A stretch of 6,029 nt of DNA from an uncultured Blautia sp. (GTDB lineage: Bacteria; Bacillota; Clostridia; Lachnospirales; Lachnospiraceae): assembly GCA_900765525.1 (NCBI GenBank), contig CAAFRY010000069.1:1-6029 (forward strand). Direction: 5' to 3'. This document shows, one piece after another, positions 1-5,991 of the stretch. Both the position numbers and the translations under genes were made by a program. Under the pieces are notes generated by a model, which saw only the letters and a list, made by a program, of their open reading frames with translations, ran no database searches and was not told the origin of the DNA. Position 1 is the first letter of the stretch, and every line of letters starts with the position of its first letter.

Positions 1-1
1 C

Positions 2-160
2 GTACTGGACGTACGCCGATTGAAAGTAACGCAGCAGAAGTGCATATTCAGCCGTTCCGACCGTTTGGCCCCTTGTACACTGAAGGTAGAAATAATGTAT
101 ATGGAAATAAAGCAGGCATTCCCGGAAAACGCTGTAAGAATGGGGGATTGCTATGACTGA
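2..160 (+). CDS. 3' end of an unidentified gene (partial, start outside window)
   Basis: An open frame enters from the left edge in frame 2 and stops at TGA 158-160, giving 52 visible C-terminal residues. They end in ENAVRMGDCYD and include two other cysteines, in KCIFSRSD and LAPCTLK. The codon choice (ctg, gac, ttc, gcc, gaa, aag) resembles the downstream genes, which is why I prefer this frame. The frame starting at base 1 is also open, to a TGA at 154-156, but its codons and composition look less protein-like. In either case the stop overlaps the ATG of the activase gene at 153, which suggests translational coupling in one operon. I do not recognise the family. By context it may be another part of the corrinoid methyl-transfer locus, but nothing visible shows that. 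Confidence 0.5.
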   Translation, partial: VLDVRRLKVTQQKCIFSRSDRLAPCTLKVEIMYMEIKQAFPENAVRMGDCYD

Positions 161-1790
161 AAAATATACACTTGATTTTCTCCGGGAAAAAACCGCTCTG
201 GAGGTTCCTGCCGGAACTACTCTGATGAGCGCCCTGAAGGAGGCCGGAATTTTCCTGGATGCTCCCTGTGCCGGACATGGAACCTGCGGCAAATGCCTGG
301 TGAAAATTTCCAGAGACGGAAAACCCTGGGAAACCGTGAAAGCCTGTCAGGAAAAAATAACCAATGCCACAGTTATAGACACCAGCGGCAGCCGCCTGAA
401 GCATCAGATTCTTACCACTTCCTATATTCGGCAGGTTCCTTTTTTACCTCAGCTGCCGGCCATACCTGAGGTAAAGGACTGTTGTATGGCAGCCTTTGAT
501 ATAGGCACTACCACCATTGCCGCTTATCTTTTGGAGGGGCAGACCGGAAAAGAGCTGTGTACGGCCAGCAGCCTGAATCCCCAGGCCGCTTACGGAGCAG
601 ACGTAATCTCCCGGGCCAACTATGTGCTGGAGCATGGGCCAAAGGAATTGTCTGACTGCATCCACAGGGCTGTGGACAGCCTTATTGGCGAACTGGTGAA
701 AAAGGTCCATATTTCCAGGGAAAACATAACTCTGGTCTGCTTTGTAGGGAATACCTGTATGCACCACATTTTCTTCGGACTTCCTATGGAATCCCTGGTC
801 CGTGCCCCTTATGAGCCTTATGAAAAAAGCCTTCGCAGAGAAAAAGCCGCTGACTTTCAGATTTCCATTCATCCTGAGGGAGAATTGCTGTTCCTTCCTG
901 TTATTGCCGGATTCGTGGGGGCAGACACCATGGGATGCCTGCTGTCTCTGCGGCCGGATTTAAAGGAAGAAATCACCTTAATGCTGGACATCGGCACCAA
1001 CGGAGAGCTGGTTCTGGGAAACAAAGACAAGCTGGTATGCTGCTCCACTGCCGCCGGTCCTGCCTTTGAGGGTGCTAAAATCACCTGCGGTATGCGAGGG
1101 GCCCAGGGAGCTATTGACCATGTTTTCTTCGATGGAAGCAGCTTCTCCTTTTCGGTTATAGGAGGCGGACGTCCCAAAGGATTGTGCGGTTCCGGTCTCA
1201 TAGACACCATTGCCTGTCTGCGGCGGGCAGGACTTATTGACGAAACCGGACGTCTCCTGGATAAGGAAGAAGTATGGGAGCTGAATAAAACTGCAGAACC
1301 GGCCAAAAGCCCGGAAGCAGATAAGGAAGCAAACCGGCGCCAAGACATGGCCTCTCACATGGCCCGGATAGATAACCTGCCAGCCTTCCTCTTTGACCCC
1401 AAGGACAGTTCTGTGTACCTTACCCAGAAGGATATACGGGAGGTGCAGCTTGCCAAAGGAGCTATTGCGGCCGGAATCCTGCTGTTGGAAAAGCATTTAT
1501 CCATTGCTCATGAGGACATTTCCCAGGTTTATATAGCCGGGGCCTTTGGCAATTATATGGAACCTCAAAGTGCCTGTGACATCGGCCTTCTTCCGGGAGC
1601 TTTAAGGAAACGCATTACACCTGTGGGAAATGCTGCAGGGGAGGGCGCCAAAATTTCTCTTTTAAATAAAGAAGAATTAAATGTCACGAAAAGACTAATG
1701 AATGAAATCGATTTTCTGGAACTGGCAGCCATTCCTGAATTCCAGGATTGTTTTGTCGATGAACTGGAATTTCCGGAACTAGTGTACTGA
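153..1790 (+). CDS. Corrinoid reductive activase, RamA/RACo type (2Fe-2S ferredoxin domain + ASKHA ATPase, DUF4445)
   Basis: This 545-residue cytosolic protein should restore inactive Co(II) corrinoid proteins to the methyl-accepting Co(I) state, using ATP and a low-potential electron. Residues 1-90 form a ferredoxin-like domain with a plant-type 2Fe-2S cysteine pattern: C39, C45, C48 (PCAGHGTCGKC) and C65. After a proline-rich linker (about 95-106), an ASKHA fold begins with FDIGTTT (D116). It continues with GNTCMHH (199-205), LDIGTNGEL (278-286), GLCGSGLID (343-351), VYIAGAFGNY (459-468) and GNAAGEGA (492-499). These are the conserved blocks of RACo-like activators. The length is normal for the family. 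A charged, low-complexity stretch at about 377-405 looks like a variable insertion. The start is supported by GGGGGA at 142-147 and by the overlap with the upstream stop. The corrinoid protein two genes downstream is the obvious partner. The family is secure; the exact partner is inferred. Confidence 0.93.
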   Translation: MTEKYTLDFLREKTALEVPAGTTLMSALKEAGIFLDAPCAGHGTCGKCLVKISRDGKPWETVKACQEKITNATVIDTSGSRLKHQILTTSYIRQVPFLPQLPAIPEVKDCCMAAFDIGTTTIAAYLLEGQTGKELCTASSLNPQAAYGADVISRANYVLEHGPKELSDCIHRAVDSLIGELVKKVHISRENITLVCFVGNTCMHHIFFGLPMESLVRAPYEPYEKSLRREKAADFQISIHPEGELLFLPVIAGFVGADTMGCLLSLRPDLKEEITLMLDIGTNGELVLGNKDKLVCCSTAAGPAFEGAKITCGMRGAQGAIDHVFFDGSSFSFSVIGGGRPKGLCGSGLIDTIACLRRAGLIDETGRLLDKEEVWELNKTAEPAKSPEADKEANRRQDMASHMARIDNLPAFLFDPKDSSVYLTQKDIREVQLAKGAIAAGILLLEKHLSIAHEDISQVYIAGAFGNYMEPQSACDIGLLPGALRKRITPVGNAAGEGAKISLLNKEELNVTKRLMNEIDFLELAAIPEFQDCFVDELEFPELVY

Positions 1791-1822
1791 CACGTTCACC
1801 AGAGGAGAGGATGTGATAAATT

Positions 1823-2362
1823 ATGTTAGATATGGAAAAATTACAAAGTCTGGGACAGGATGCGGGCTTTACCCACATAGCTCCCCTGGATTGCTCCACC
1901 ATCCGGCTTATGCCGGATGTACGCCAAATGTGTGCCGCCAACACCTGTCACATGTATGGTAAAAACTGGTGCTGCCCTCCCGGCTGCGGTACCCTGGAGG
2001 AATGTGAAGAAAGAATACGGCAGTACCGCCGGGGTATTCTTGTACAAACCGTAGGAGAACTGGAAGATTCCATGGATGGAGAGGGTATGATGGAAACAGA
2101 GGCCGCTCATAAAGAAAACTTTTTCCGGCTGGAGGAAGCCCTGCGTCCCTTGTATCCCGCTATGCTTCCTATTGGAAGCGGCTCCTGTACCCGGTGCAAA
2201 ACCTGTACTTACCCCGATGCGCCCTGCCGCTTCCCGGATAAAACCTTTGCTTCCATGGAGGCCTATGGCATGCTGGTGACACAGGTCTGCCAGGACAACC
2301 ATCTGCCCTATTATTACGGCCCCTGTACCATTGCATATACCAGTTGTTTTTTGTTGGATTAA
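1823..2362 (+). CDS. DUF2284 cysteine-rich putative metal-binding protein
   Basis: This 179-residue soluble protein has the hallmarks of DUF2284. The N-terminal half carries C37, C42, C50, C51, C55 and C61 around the block NTCHMYGKNWCCPPGCG. A second cluster CTRCKTC, continuing to C135 (C122, C125, C128, C135; CxxCxxCx6C), looks like an iron-sulfur ligand set. The C-terminus YYYGPCTIAYTSCFLLD matches the usual family ending. The family is annotated as predicted metal-binding, but its biochemical role is not established. It lies 32 nt after the activase and 39 nt before the corrinoid protein, so it is probably cotranscribed. That placement fits a role in electron or metal delivery to the corrinoid system, which is inference. 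The start ATG follows AGAGGAGAGG (1801-1810) at a rather long 12-nt spacing. An in-frame TGA at 1814 excludes an earlier start, and ATG 1832 is an alternative. Confidence 0.88.
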   Translation: MLDMEKLQSLGQDAGFTHIAPLDCSTIRLMPDVRQMCAANTCHMYGKNWCCPPGCGTLEECEERIRQYRRGILVQTVGELEDSMDGEGMMETEAAHKENFFRLEEALRPLYPAMLPIGSGSCTRCKTCTYPDAPCRFPDKTFASMEAYGMLVTQVCQDNHLPYYYGPCTIAYTSCFLLD

Positions 2363-2401
2363 CGTGTAAAATAGAAGTATATTTTTGCATAGGAGAGAGA
2401 C

Positions 2402-3037
2402 ATGAACATACTGGAAGAGCTGAAAAATTCAGTGGAAAGCGGACATTACAAGACTACAGAAGAGATTATCCAAAGAGCTTTAAAGGGGCATATCCCTGCC
2501 ATTAAGCTGGTGGAGGAAAGCATGGTACCTGCCATGCGGCAGATGGGAGAAAAGTTCAAATCCAATGAGGCGGATATTCCCAAAATTCTGGCCTGCGCCA
2601 GGTGTATGCGCAAAGGACTTGACCTTCTGGCCCCCTATCTGGATACAGAGCGGGGCAGGTATTTAGGCACTGTGATTCTGGGTACCGTAGAAGGAGATTT
2701 GCACGACGTAGGGAAAAATCTGGTTGCCATTATGTTCAGAAGCGCTGGCTTTAAGGTGATTGATTTAGGTGTGGATATATCTGAAAAGCAGTTTCTAAAG
2801 GCTGTTAAGGAGAATCCGGACGCCTCTATCGTATGTCTGTCCTCTCTTCTCACCACAGCCCGTCCCAGCATGAAGCATGCCGTAAAGGCTCTGCGCCAGT
2901 CTGACACAGAACACAAACTGAAAATCATGGTAGGAGGCGGTGCAGTGACTAAAGAATTCGCCGACTCCATCGGTGCAGATTCCTACACGGAAAGCGCAGT
3001 GGATGCCGCTGAGAAGGCAAAAACTTATATTTTATAA
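2402..3037 (+). CDS. Methyltransferase corrinoid (cobalamin-binding) protein, MtaC/MtbC/MtmC-like
   Basis: This 211-residue protein is the methyl carrier of a corrinoid-dependent methyltransferase system. Residues 1-85 form the helical cap (B12-binding_2) domain, with the typical VEESMVPAMRQMGEKFKSNE segment. Residues 88-211 form the Rossmann-like B12-binding domain. The motif GTVEGDLHDVGKNLV contains D99-x-H101-xx-G104, where H101 is the expected lower-axial cobalt ligand. Further pocket motifs are LSSLLTT (146-152), VGGGAV (177-182) and IGADSY (190-195). The length is normal for stand-alone corrinoid proteins. AGGAG at 2391-2395 sits six bases before the ATG, a good ribosome binding site. 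The upstream activase should reduce this protein. The methyl donor is unknown, and the URO-D family protein further downstream is a plausible methyltransferase partner. Confidence 0.94.
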   Translation: MNILEELKNSVESGHYKTTEEIIQRALKGHIPAIKLVEESMVPAMRQMGEKFKSNEADIPKILACARCMRKGLDLLAPYLDTERGRYLGTVILGTVEGDLHDVGKNLVAIMFRSAGFKVIDLGVDISEKQFLKAVKENPDASIVCLSSLLTTARPSMKHAVKALRQSDTEHKLKIMVGGGAVTKEFADSIGADSYTESAVDAAEKAKTYIL

Positions 3038-3042
3038 GTCCG

Positions 3043-3047
3043 GGAGG
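3043..3047 (+). promoter_or_regulatory. Ribosome binding site fixing a TTG start
   Basis: GGAGG lies eight bases before TTG 3056-3058, in the 18-nt gap after the corrinoid gene stop. The strong site at good spacing supports TTG as the start of the regulator. Confidence 0.75.
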
Positions 3048-3055
3048 ATTTTTCG

Positions 3056-4600
3056 TTGCAGCTTACATCTATACTACTTTATGAAAGTCTGAAAGAACAA
3101 TTTCATATAGCGGATTACCGCCTGCTTTCTAAGAAACAGCCCCTTGCCCGCCCTTTTTTCTATGAGGCGGACAGGGGGCTTCAAAGCAGCCATATATACC
3201 TTACAGAGGAAATCCTGGATTTGTCTGTCTTTTCCTCTATGCCGGAAGATGTTGTACTTGTTATCTGCCAGAAAAGCAAGACCTCTTATCTTCCCAAGGG
3301 CAGATTTTCCTGTATCCTTCTGTCCTGTGACACCTCGGTTATCCATGTATTTAACTGTATCCAGTCCATTTTTGATTATTATGAAAGCTGGGAACAGCAG
3401 CTTATCTCTGTATGCCACAGAGACGGCTCTCTGGAGGAGCTGCTGCAGCTCTCTCTTCCTGTGTTTAAAAATCCTCTGTGCATCATAGGCTCTGACTTTT
3501 CCCTGACCGCCCAGGCGGGACTTAGGGATATAGCAGATTCCCACTTGTTCTTTGAAGATACCTCGGTGCGGATTGATTATATTAACGCTTTCAATCAGGA
3601 CCCTTCCTGCCAGATACCTCCGGACCGGAAAAGCCCCATGCTTTTCCCTGCTTACCTGACAGGATACCGTTCTCTCAATATGAATCTTTATTTAAACGGC
3701 ACGGCGCAGTACCGGCTGTGCCTCATTGAAAATAAAAGCAGCATTTCCGAGGCAGATTATTATCTGCTGACCATTCTGGCCCAGCAGGCGGAATATATTA
3801 TCCGGAGAATGTTCTCCGAATCCTCTTCCAGAAGCACTACTCTGCAGTCTATTTTCCAAAGTATACTGTCTGACCGGACTGCGGATTACATGAACATCAG
3901 CCACCTTTTAGAATCTGTGGGCTGGCTGCCCCAGCATTCCTACTACTGCTGCGTCATACAGCCTTTAGGCATCAGCCATGCTTCTCTAAATGCAGATACT
4001 GTCTGCGCCTATATGGAAACAGAATTTCCTGCTGCCTGCAGCGTGGTTTATAAGGAGCTGGTAGTGACTTTTTTCAACTTGACTTTGCTGGAAGCAGAAC
4101 CAGAAGAAATTTCCCAGAAACTGGTTTATTTCATCCGGGACAGTATGCTGAAAGCCGGATACAGCCGGGCCATGAAAGGGCATATGAATCTTCGGCGTCA
4201 GTACCACCAGGCCTATACCGCTTTGTCTCTGGGGTCCCAAATAAAACCTCAGCTATGGATTCATCATTTCAACCAGGTAGCGGTACCTTATATTTTTCGC
4301 CAGGCCACCAGGATTCTCCCCGGCCACATGCTGTGCTACGAACATCTCTTAGATTTAATACGCATGGATGAAGAGCAGCATACCGAATATCTGAAAACCC
4401 TCCGGGTCTACCTGGAACATAACCTGAACACCGTCCAAAGCGCCAAGGCCCTCTTCATCCACAGAAGCACCTTCCTCTACCGCATGGAAAAAATCCGTAC
4501 TATCCTGGAAACAGACCTGGAAGACCCGGACCAGTTATTCTACCTGAATCTCTCCCTCCGTCTTCTGGACCTAGAAGAAAACCCCCTGTCCACAGAATAG
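3056..4600 (+). CDS. PucR/CdaR-type transcriptional regulator with C-terminal helix-turn-helix
   Basis: This is a 514-residue DNA-binding regulator. The C-terminus (about 446-506) is a clear PucR-type HTH (HTH_30): LRVYLEHNLNTVQSAKALFIHRSTFLYRMEKI, split here as YLEHNLN, then SAKALFIHRSTFLYRMEKI, followed by LETDLEDPDQLFYLNLSLRLL. Residues about 265-410 resemble the GGDEF-like middle domain of the CdaR/PucR group. The N-terminal 250 residues show no membrane segment or signal peptide. Part of them (about 130-250, from LLQLSLPVFKNPLCIIGSDF to ADYYLLTILAQQAEYII) looks like a GAF-like sensory module. The gene begins with TTG, 18 nt after the corrinoid gene, and is probably the last gene of that transcript, because a hairpin terminator follows. 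By position it likely controls this locus, perhaps including the URO-D gene just beyond. The ligand and operator cannot be told from the sequence. Confidence 0.85.
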   Translation: MQLTSILLYESLKEQFHIADYRLLSKKQPLARPFFYEADRGLQSSHIYLTEEILDLSVFSSMPEDVVLVICQKSKTSYLPKGRFSCILLSCDTSVIHVFNCIQSIFDYYESWEQQLISVCHRDGSLEELLQLSLPVFKNPLCIIGSDFSLTAQAGLRDIADSHLFFEDTSVRIDYINAFNQDPSCQIPPDRKSPMLFPAYLTGYRSLNMNLYLNGTAQYRLCLIENKSSISEADYYLLTILAQQAEYIIRRMFSESSSRSTTLQSIFQSILSDRTADYMNISHLLESVGWLPQHSYYCCVIQPLGISHASLNADTVCAYMETEFPAACSVVYKELVVTFFNLTLLEAEPEEISQKLVYFIRDSMLKAGYSRAMKGHMNLRRQYHQAYTALSLGSQIKPQLWIHHFNQVAVPYIFRQATRILPGHMLCYEHLLDLIRMDEEQHTEYLKTLRVYLEHNLNTVQSAKALFIHRSTFLYRMEKIRTILETDLEDPDQLFYLNLSLRLLDLEENPLSTE

Positions 4601-4622
4601 ATACTCCCCCCAAAAACTCTTC

Positions 4623-4658
4623 CCCCGGCACTACCTTTTCCCTGTGCCGGGGAATTTT
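4623..4658 (+). terminator. Intrinsic terminator after the regulator gene
   Basis: A perfect 9-bp GC-rich stem, CCCCGGCAC (4623-4631) with GTGCCGGGG (4644-4652), encloses a 12-nt pyrimidine-rich loop and is followed by AATTTT. It begins 22 nt after the TAG at 4600. The U-tract is short (four T), so termination may be partial. Confidence 0.8.
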
Positions 4659-4699
4659 AAATTGATAATTTTTTCACTACATTTCTTATTTATAAGTAA

Positions 4700-4731
4700 T
4701 TTACACAAAATCCATTTTCTGTTACTATAAT
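4700..4731 (+). promoter_or_regulatory. Putative sigma-A promoter for the leader and URO-D gene
   Basis: TTTACA at 4700-4705 matches the -35 consensus at five of six bases. TACTAT at 4723-4728 gives an ideal 17-nt spacer. The perfect TATAAT at 4726-4731 overlaps it but would leave a 20-nt spacer. The surrounding 4655-4745 is markedly AT-rich compared with the genes, as expected between a terminator and a new transcription start. Transcription would begin near 4735-4740. No start-site data are available here. Confidence 0.65.
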
Positions 4732-4767
4732 ATTATGAAAATTTATCATGAAAGCCCCGGACTGCGG

Positions 4768-4804
4768 CTGTGTAGACGGCAAGCTTGCTTGCACGGATAC
4801 ACAG
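4768..4804 (+). other. Leader hairpin 1 (two-tier stem-loop)
   Basis: CTGTGTA (4768-4774) pairs with TACACAG (4798-4804). Inside it, GCAAG (4779-4783) pairs with CTTGC (4788-4792) around a 4-nt loop. The asymmetric internal loop (GACG opposite ACGGA) resembles a purine-rich internal-loop motif. Confidence 0.6.
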
Positions 4805-4847
4805 ACATAGGACGGGCTAGACGATATGAGCACGGGGGATGTCGCCA

Positions 4848-4950
4848 GGCAGACCGGAAAGTGCGAATAGCGTCGGCAGATGGCATAGCCATCTGGCTTT
4901 CATCTATAAGTCCAGTCTCAAAGCAAAGGCTCATGGACTGCTGGCAGACC
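4848..4950 (+). repeat. Short direct repeat GGCAGACC inside the leader
   Basis: The 8-mer GGCAGACC occurs at 4848-4855 and again at 4943-4950, where the second copy sits in the loop of the long hairpin. A partial copy (GGCAGA) lies at 4875-4880. TATGAGC is also repeated, at 4825-4831 and 4951-4957. These may be recurring RNA motifs or chance. Confidence 0.45.
4877..4895 (+). other. Leader hairpin 2 (8-bp perfect inverted repeat)
   Basis: CAGATGGC and GCCATCTG form a perfect 8-bp stem around the loop ATA. Its outer part overlaps the competing pairing of 4844-4848 with 4893-4897, so it can exist whole, or as a shortened 5-bp stem inside that larger helix. Confidence 0.65.
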
Positions 4951-4972
4951 TATGAGCCTATGCTTTAGAGAC
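4915..4972 (+). other. Long hairpin directly upstream of the ribosome binding site
   Basis: Three stacked segments form about 19 bp with minor bulges: GTCTC 4915-4919 with GAGAC 4968-4972, AAAGCA 4920-4925 with TGCTTT 4961-4966, and AGGCTCAT 4927-4934 with ATGAGCCT 4952-4959. The apical loop at 4935-4951 can pair further (GG with CC, CTG with CAG). The hairpin ends 11 nt before the ribosome binding site and has no poly-T tail, so it is not a standard terminator. Confidence 0.7.
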
Positions 4973-4982
4973 GACAACAGAT

Positions 4983-4992
4983 AGGAGGAGGT
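4983..4992 (+). promoter_or_regulatory. Strong ribosome binding site deciding the URO-D start
   Basis: AGGAGGAGGT lies before two in-frame ATG codons, at 4993 and 4999. The GGAGGT core (4987-4992) leaves 6 nt to ATG 4999 but none to ATG 4993, which favours 4999. ATAGG at 4981-4985 is complementary to CCTAT at 4949-4953 and 4957-4961 in the leader, so partial masking is possible. Confidence 0.75.
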
Positions 4993-4998
4993 ATGCGT

Positions 4999-5991
4999 AT
5001 GTTGACAAAACGTCAAAATCTGCTGGAAACGATTCGGGGCGGGAAGCCGGACCGTTATGTAAACCAGTATGAAGCACTGGCTATGGTAGTAGCCAATCCC
5101 TATATGGCCAATAATCCACAGGCCGAATACGGCAAGGGACCTGTAGTAAATGCCTGGGGCATCACCAATGTTTGGCCAGAGGGAACCCCGGGGGGATTCC
5201 CTGTTCATGATGAAGAACATATTGTATGTAAAGACATCACCCGCTGGAAAGAGTTCGTACATGCACCCAGGCTGGATTATACTGATGAAGAATGGGCACC
5301 CTTTGTTGCGGAGGCTGAGAAAATTGACCGGAACGAATACTTTGTCACCCAGTTCGTTGCTCCGGGAATTTTTGAGCAGTGCCATCATCTTCAGGAAATC
5401 CAGAACTGCCTGATGAATTTCTATGAAGAGCCGGAAGCTACTCATGAACTGATTGATTTTCTCACAGAGTGGGAACTGGAATATGCGGAGAAAATCTGCA
5501 AATACATCAAACCTGACGCTATCTTCCATCATGATGACTGGGGAAGCCAGGTATCTACTTTTATTTCACCGGATATGTTTAAGGAATTTATTCTTCCGGC
5601 CTACAAAAAAATTTACGGTTACTATAAGTCCCACGGCGTTGAGCTGATTATCCACCACAGTGATTCTTATGCTGCTACCTTGGTTCCCTTTATGATTGAA
5701 ATGGGCGTGGACATCTGGCAGGGAACCATGAGTTCCAATAATATTCCTGAGCTTATCTCCAAATATGGGGGCCAGATTACTTTCATGGGCGGCATTGACA
5801 GTGCCTCCATTGACCGTCCGGACTGGAACATGGAGCTGGTGGAAGAAGAAATTCGAAAAGTTTGCAAGGAAAACGGCACCAAATATTTTATCCCTTGTCT
5901 GACACAAGGTTTAGGCATCAGCACCTTCCCAGGTGTATACGAGGCAGCCAGCCAGGTAATCGACAAAATCAGCGAAGAAATTTTTTCATAA
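4999..5991 (+). CDS. URO-D family protein, probable corrinoid/cobamide methyltransferase
   Basis: This 330-residue cytosolic TIM-barrel protein belongs to the uroporphyrinogen decarboxylase-like group, which includes the MtaA/MtbA methyltransferases. It starts MLTKRQNLLETIRGGKPDRYVNQYEAL, the usual URO-D-type N-terminal region (LTKRQNLLETIRGGKPDR here). HHDDWGSQ (177-184) is a probable active-site segment. In MtaA/MtbA, zinc is held by an HxC pair and a later Cys. Here the equivalent segment reads IIHHSDSY (H219, H220, S221, D222), with C300 in PCLTQG at close to the family spacing, so the first Cys seems replaced by Ser or Asp. The adjacent activase and corrinoid protein argue for methyl transfer, not haem synthesis. 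It has its own promoter and a long structured leader. ATG 4993 is a less likely alternative start, adding two residues. Whether it uses an external methylated substrate or a carrier such as tetrahydrofolate is unknown. Confidence 0.88.
   Translation: MLTKRQNLLETIRGGKPDRYVNQYEALAMVVANPYMANNPQAEYGKGPVVNAWGITNVWPEGTPGGFPVHDEEHIVCKDITRWKEFVHAPRLDYTDEEWAPFVAEAEKIDRNEYFVTQFVAPGIFEQCHHLQEIQNCLMNFYEEPEATHELIDFLTEWELEYAEKICKYIKPDAIFHHDDWGSQVSTFISPDMFKEFILPAYKKIYGYYKSHGVELIIHHSDSYAATLVPFMIEMGVDIWQGTMSSNNIPELISKYGGQITFMGGIDSASIDRPDWNMELVEEEIRKVCKENGTKYFIPCLTQGLGISTFPGVYEAASQVIDKISEEIFS

Larger units (their letters stand above)
4738..4980 (+). promoter_or_regulatory. Long structured 5' leader of the URO-D gene (candidate riboswitch or cis-regulatory RNA, class unknown)
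   Basis: About 240-250 nt separate the promoter from the ribosome binding site without a credible gene. Visible helices are: 4768-4774 with 4798-4804, enclosing 4779-4783 with 4788-4792; 4838-4841 plus 4844-4848 with 4893-4897 plus 4901-4904; 4877-4884 with 4888-4895 (three-base loop); and a long hairpin at 4915-4972. Two long-range helices, 4806-4811 with 4957-4962 and 4826-4831 with 4929-4934, nest within each other and compete with the 4915-4972 hairpin. Another alternative is 4909-4914 with 4934-4939. This supports a structured RNA that could switch between folds. I could not match it to a cobalamin, SAM, c-di-GMP or tetrahydrofolate riboswitch consensus. No T-run follows the last hairpin, so control, if any, would more likely act on translation or RNA stability. 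Confidence 0.55.

Noticed and set aside
1..156. Frame-1 open reading frame ending at TGA 154-156
   Set aside because: It is open across the edge, but its codon choice and composition fit the neighbours less well than frame 2, so I kept frame 2 as the partial gene while noting the doubt.
444..872. Minus-strand open frames opposite the activase (also 48-404, 869-1348, 978-1496)
   Set aside because: They are shadows of a strongly conserved + strand protein, with no ribosome binding sites or recognisable motifs.
4735..4968. A 77-codon open frame on the + strand in the leader
   Set aside because: Its ATG nearly touches the -10 element and has no ribosome binding site. The peptide is rich in Arg and Cys with no recognisable pattern, and the region is better explained by RNA structure.
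4915..4972. Intrinsic terminator or attenuator before the URO-D gene
   Set aside because: The hairpin is long enough, but GACAAC rather than a T-run follows it, so it does not have terminator form.
4738..4980. Cobalamin riboswitch upstream of the URO-D gene
   Set aside because: GCCAGGCAGACCGG at 4844-4857 loosely resembles a B12 box (GCCAGGAGACC) but has an extra base, and the expected upstream core with GGTGAAA-like and CCCGC-CTGT elements is absent.
4918..5532. A 204-codon minus-strand open frame opposite the URO-D gene
   Set aside because: It lies antisense to a clear URO-D coding region and shows no family features.
4999..5991. Genuine uroporphyrinogen decarboxylase (HemE) of haem synthesis
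   Set aside because: The N-terminal and HHDDWG/IIHHSDS segments fit the methyltransferase-like branch, and the neighbours are corrinoid-system genes, not haem genes.
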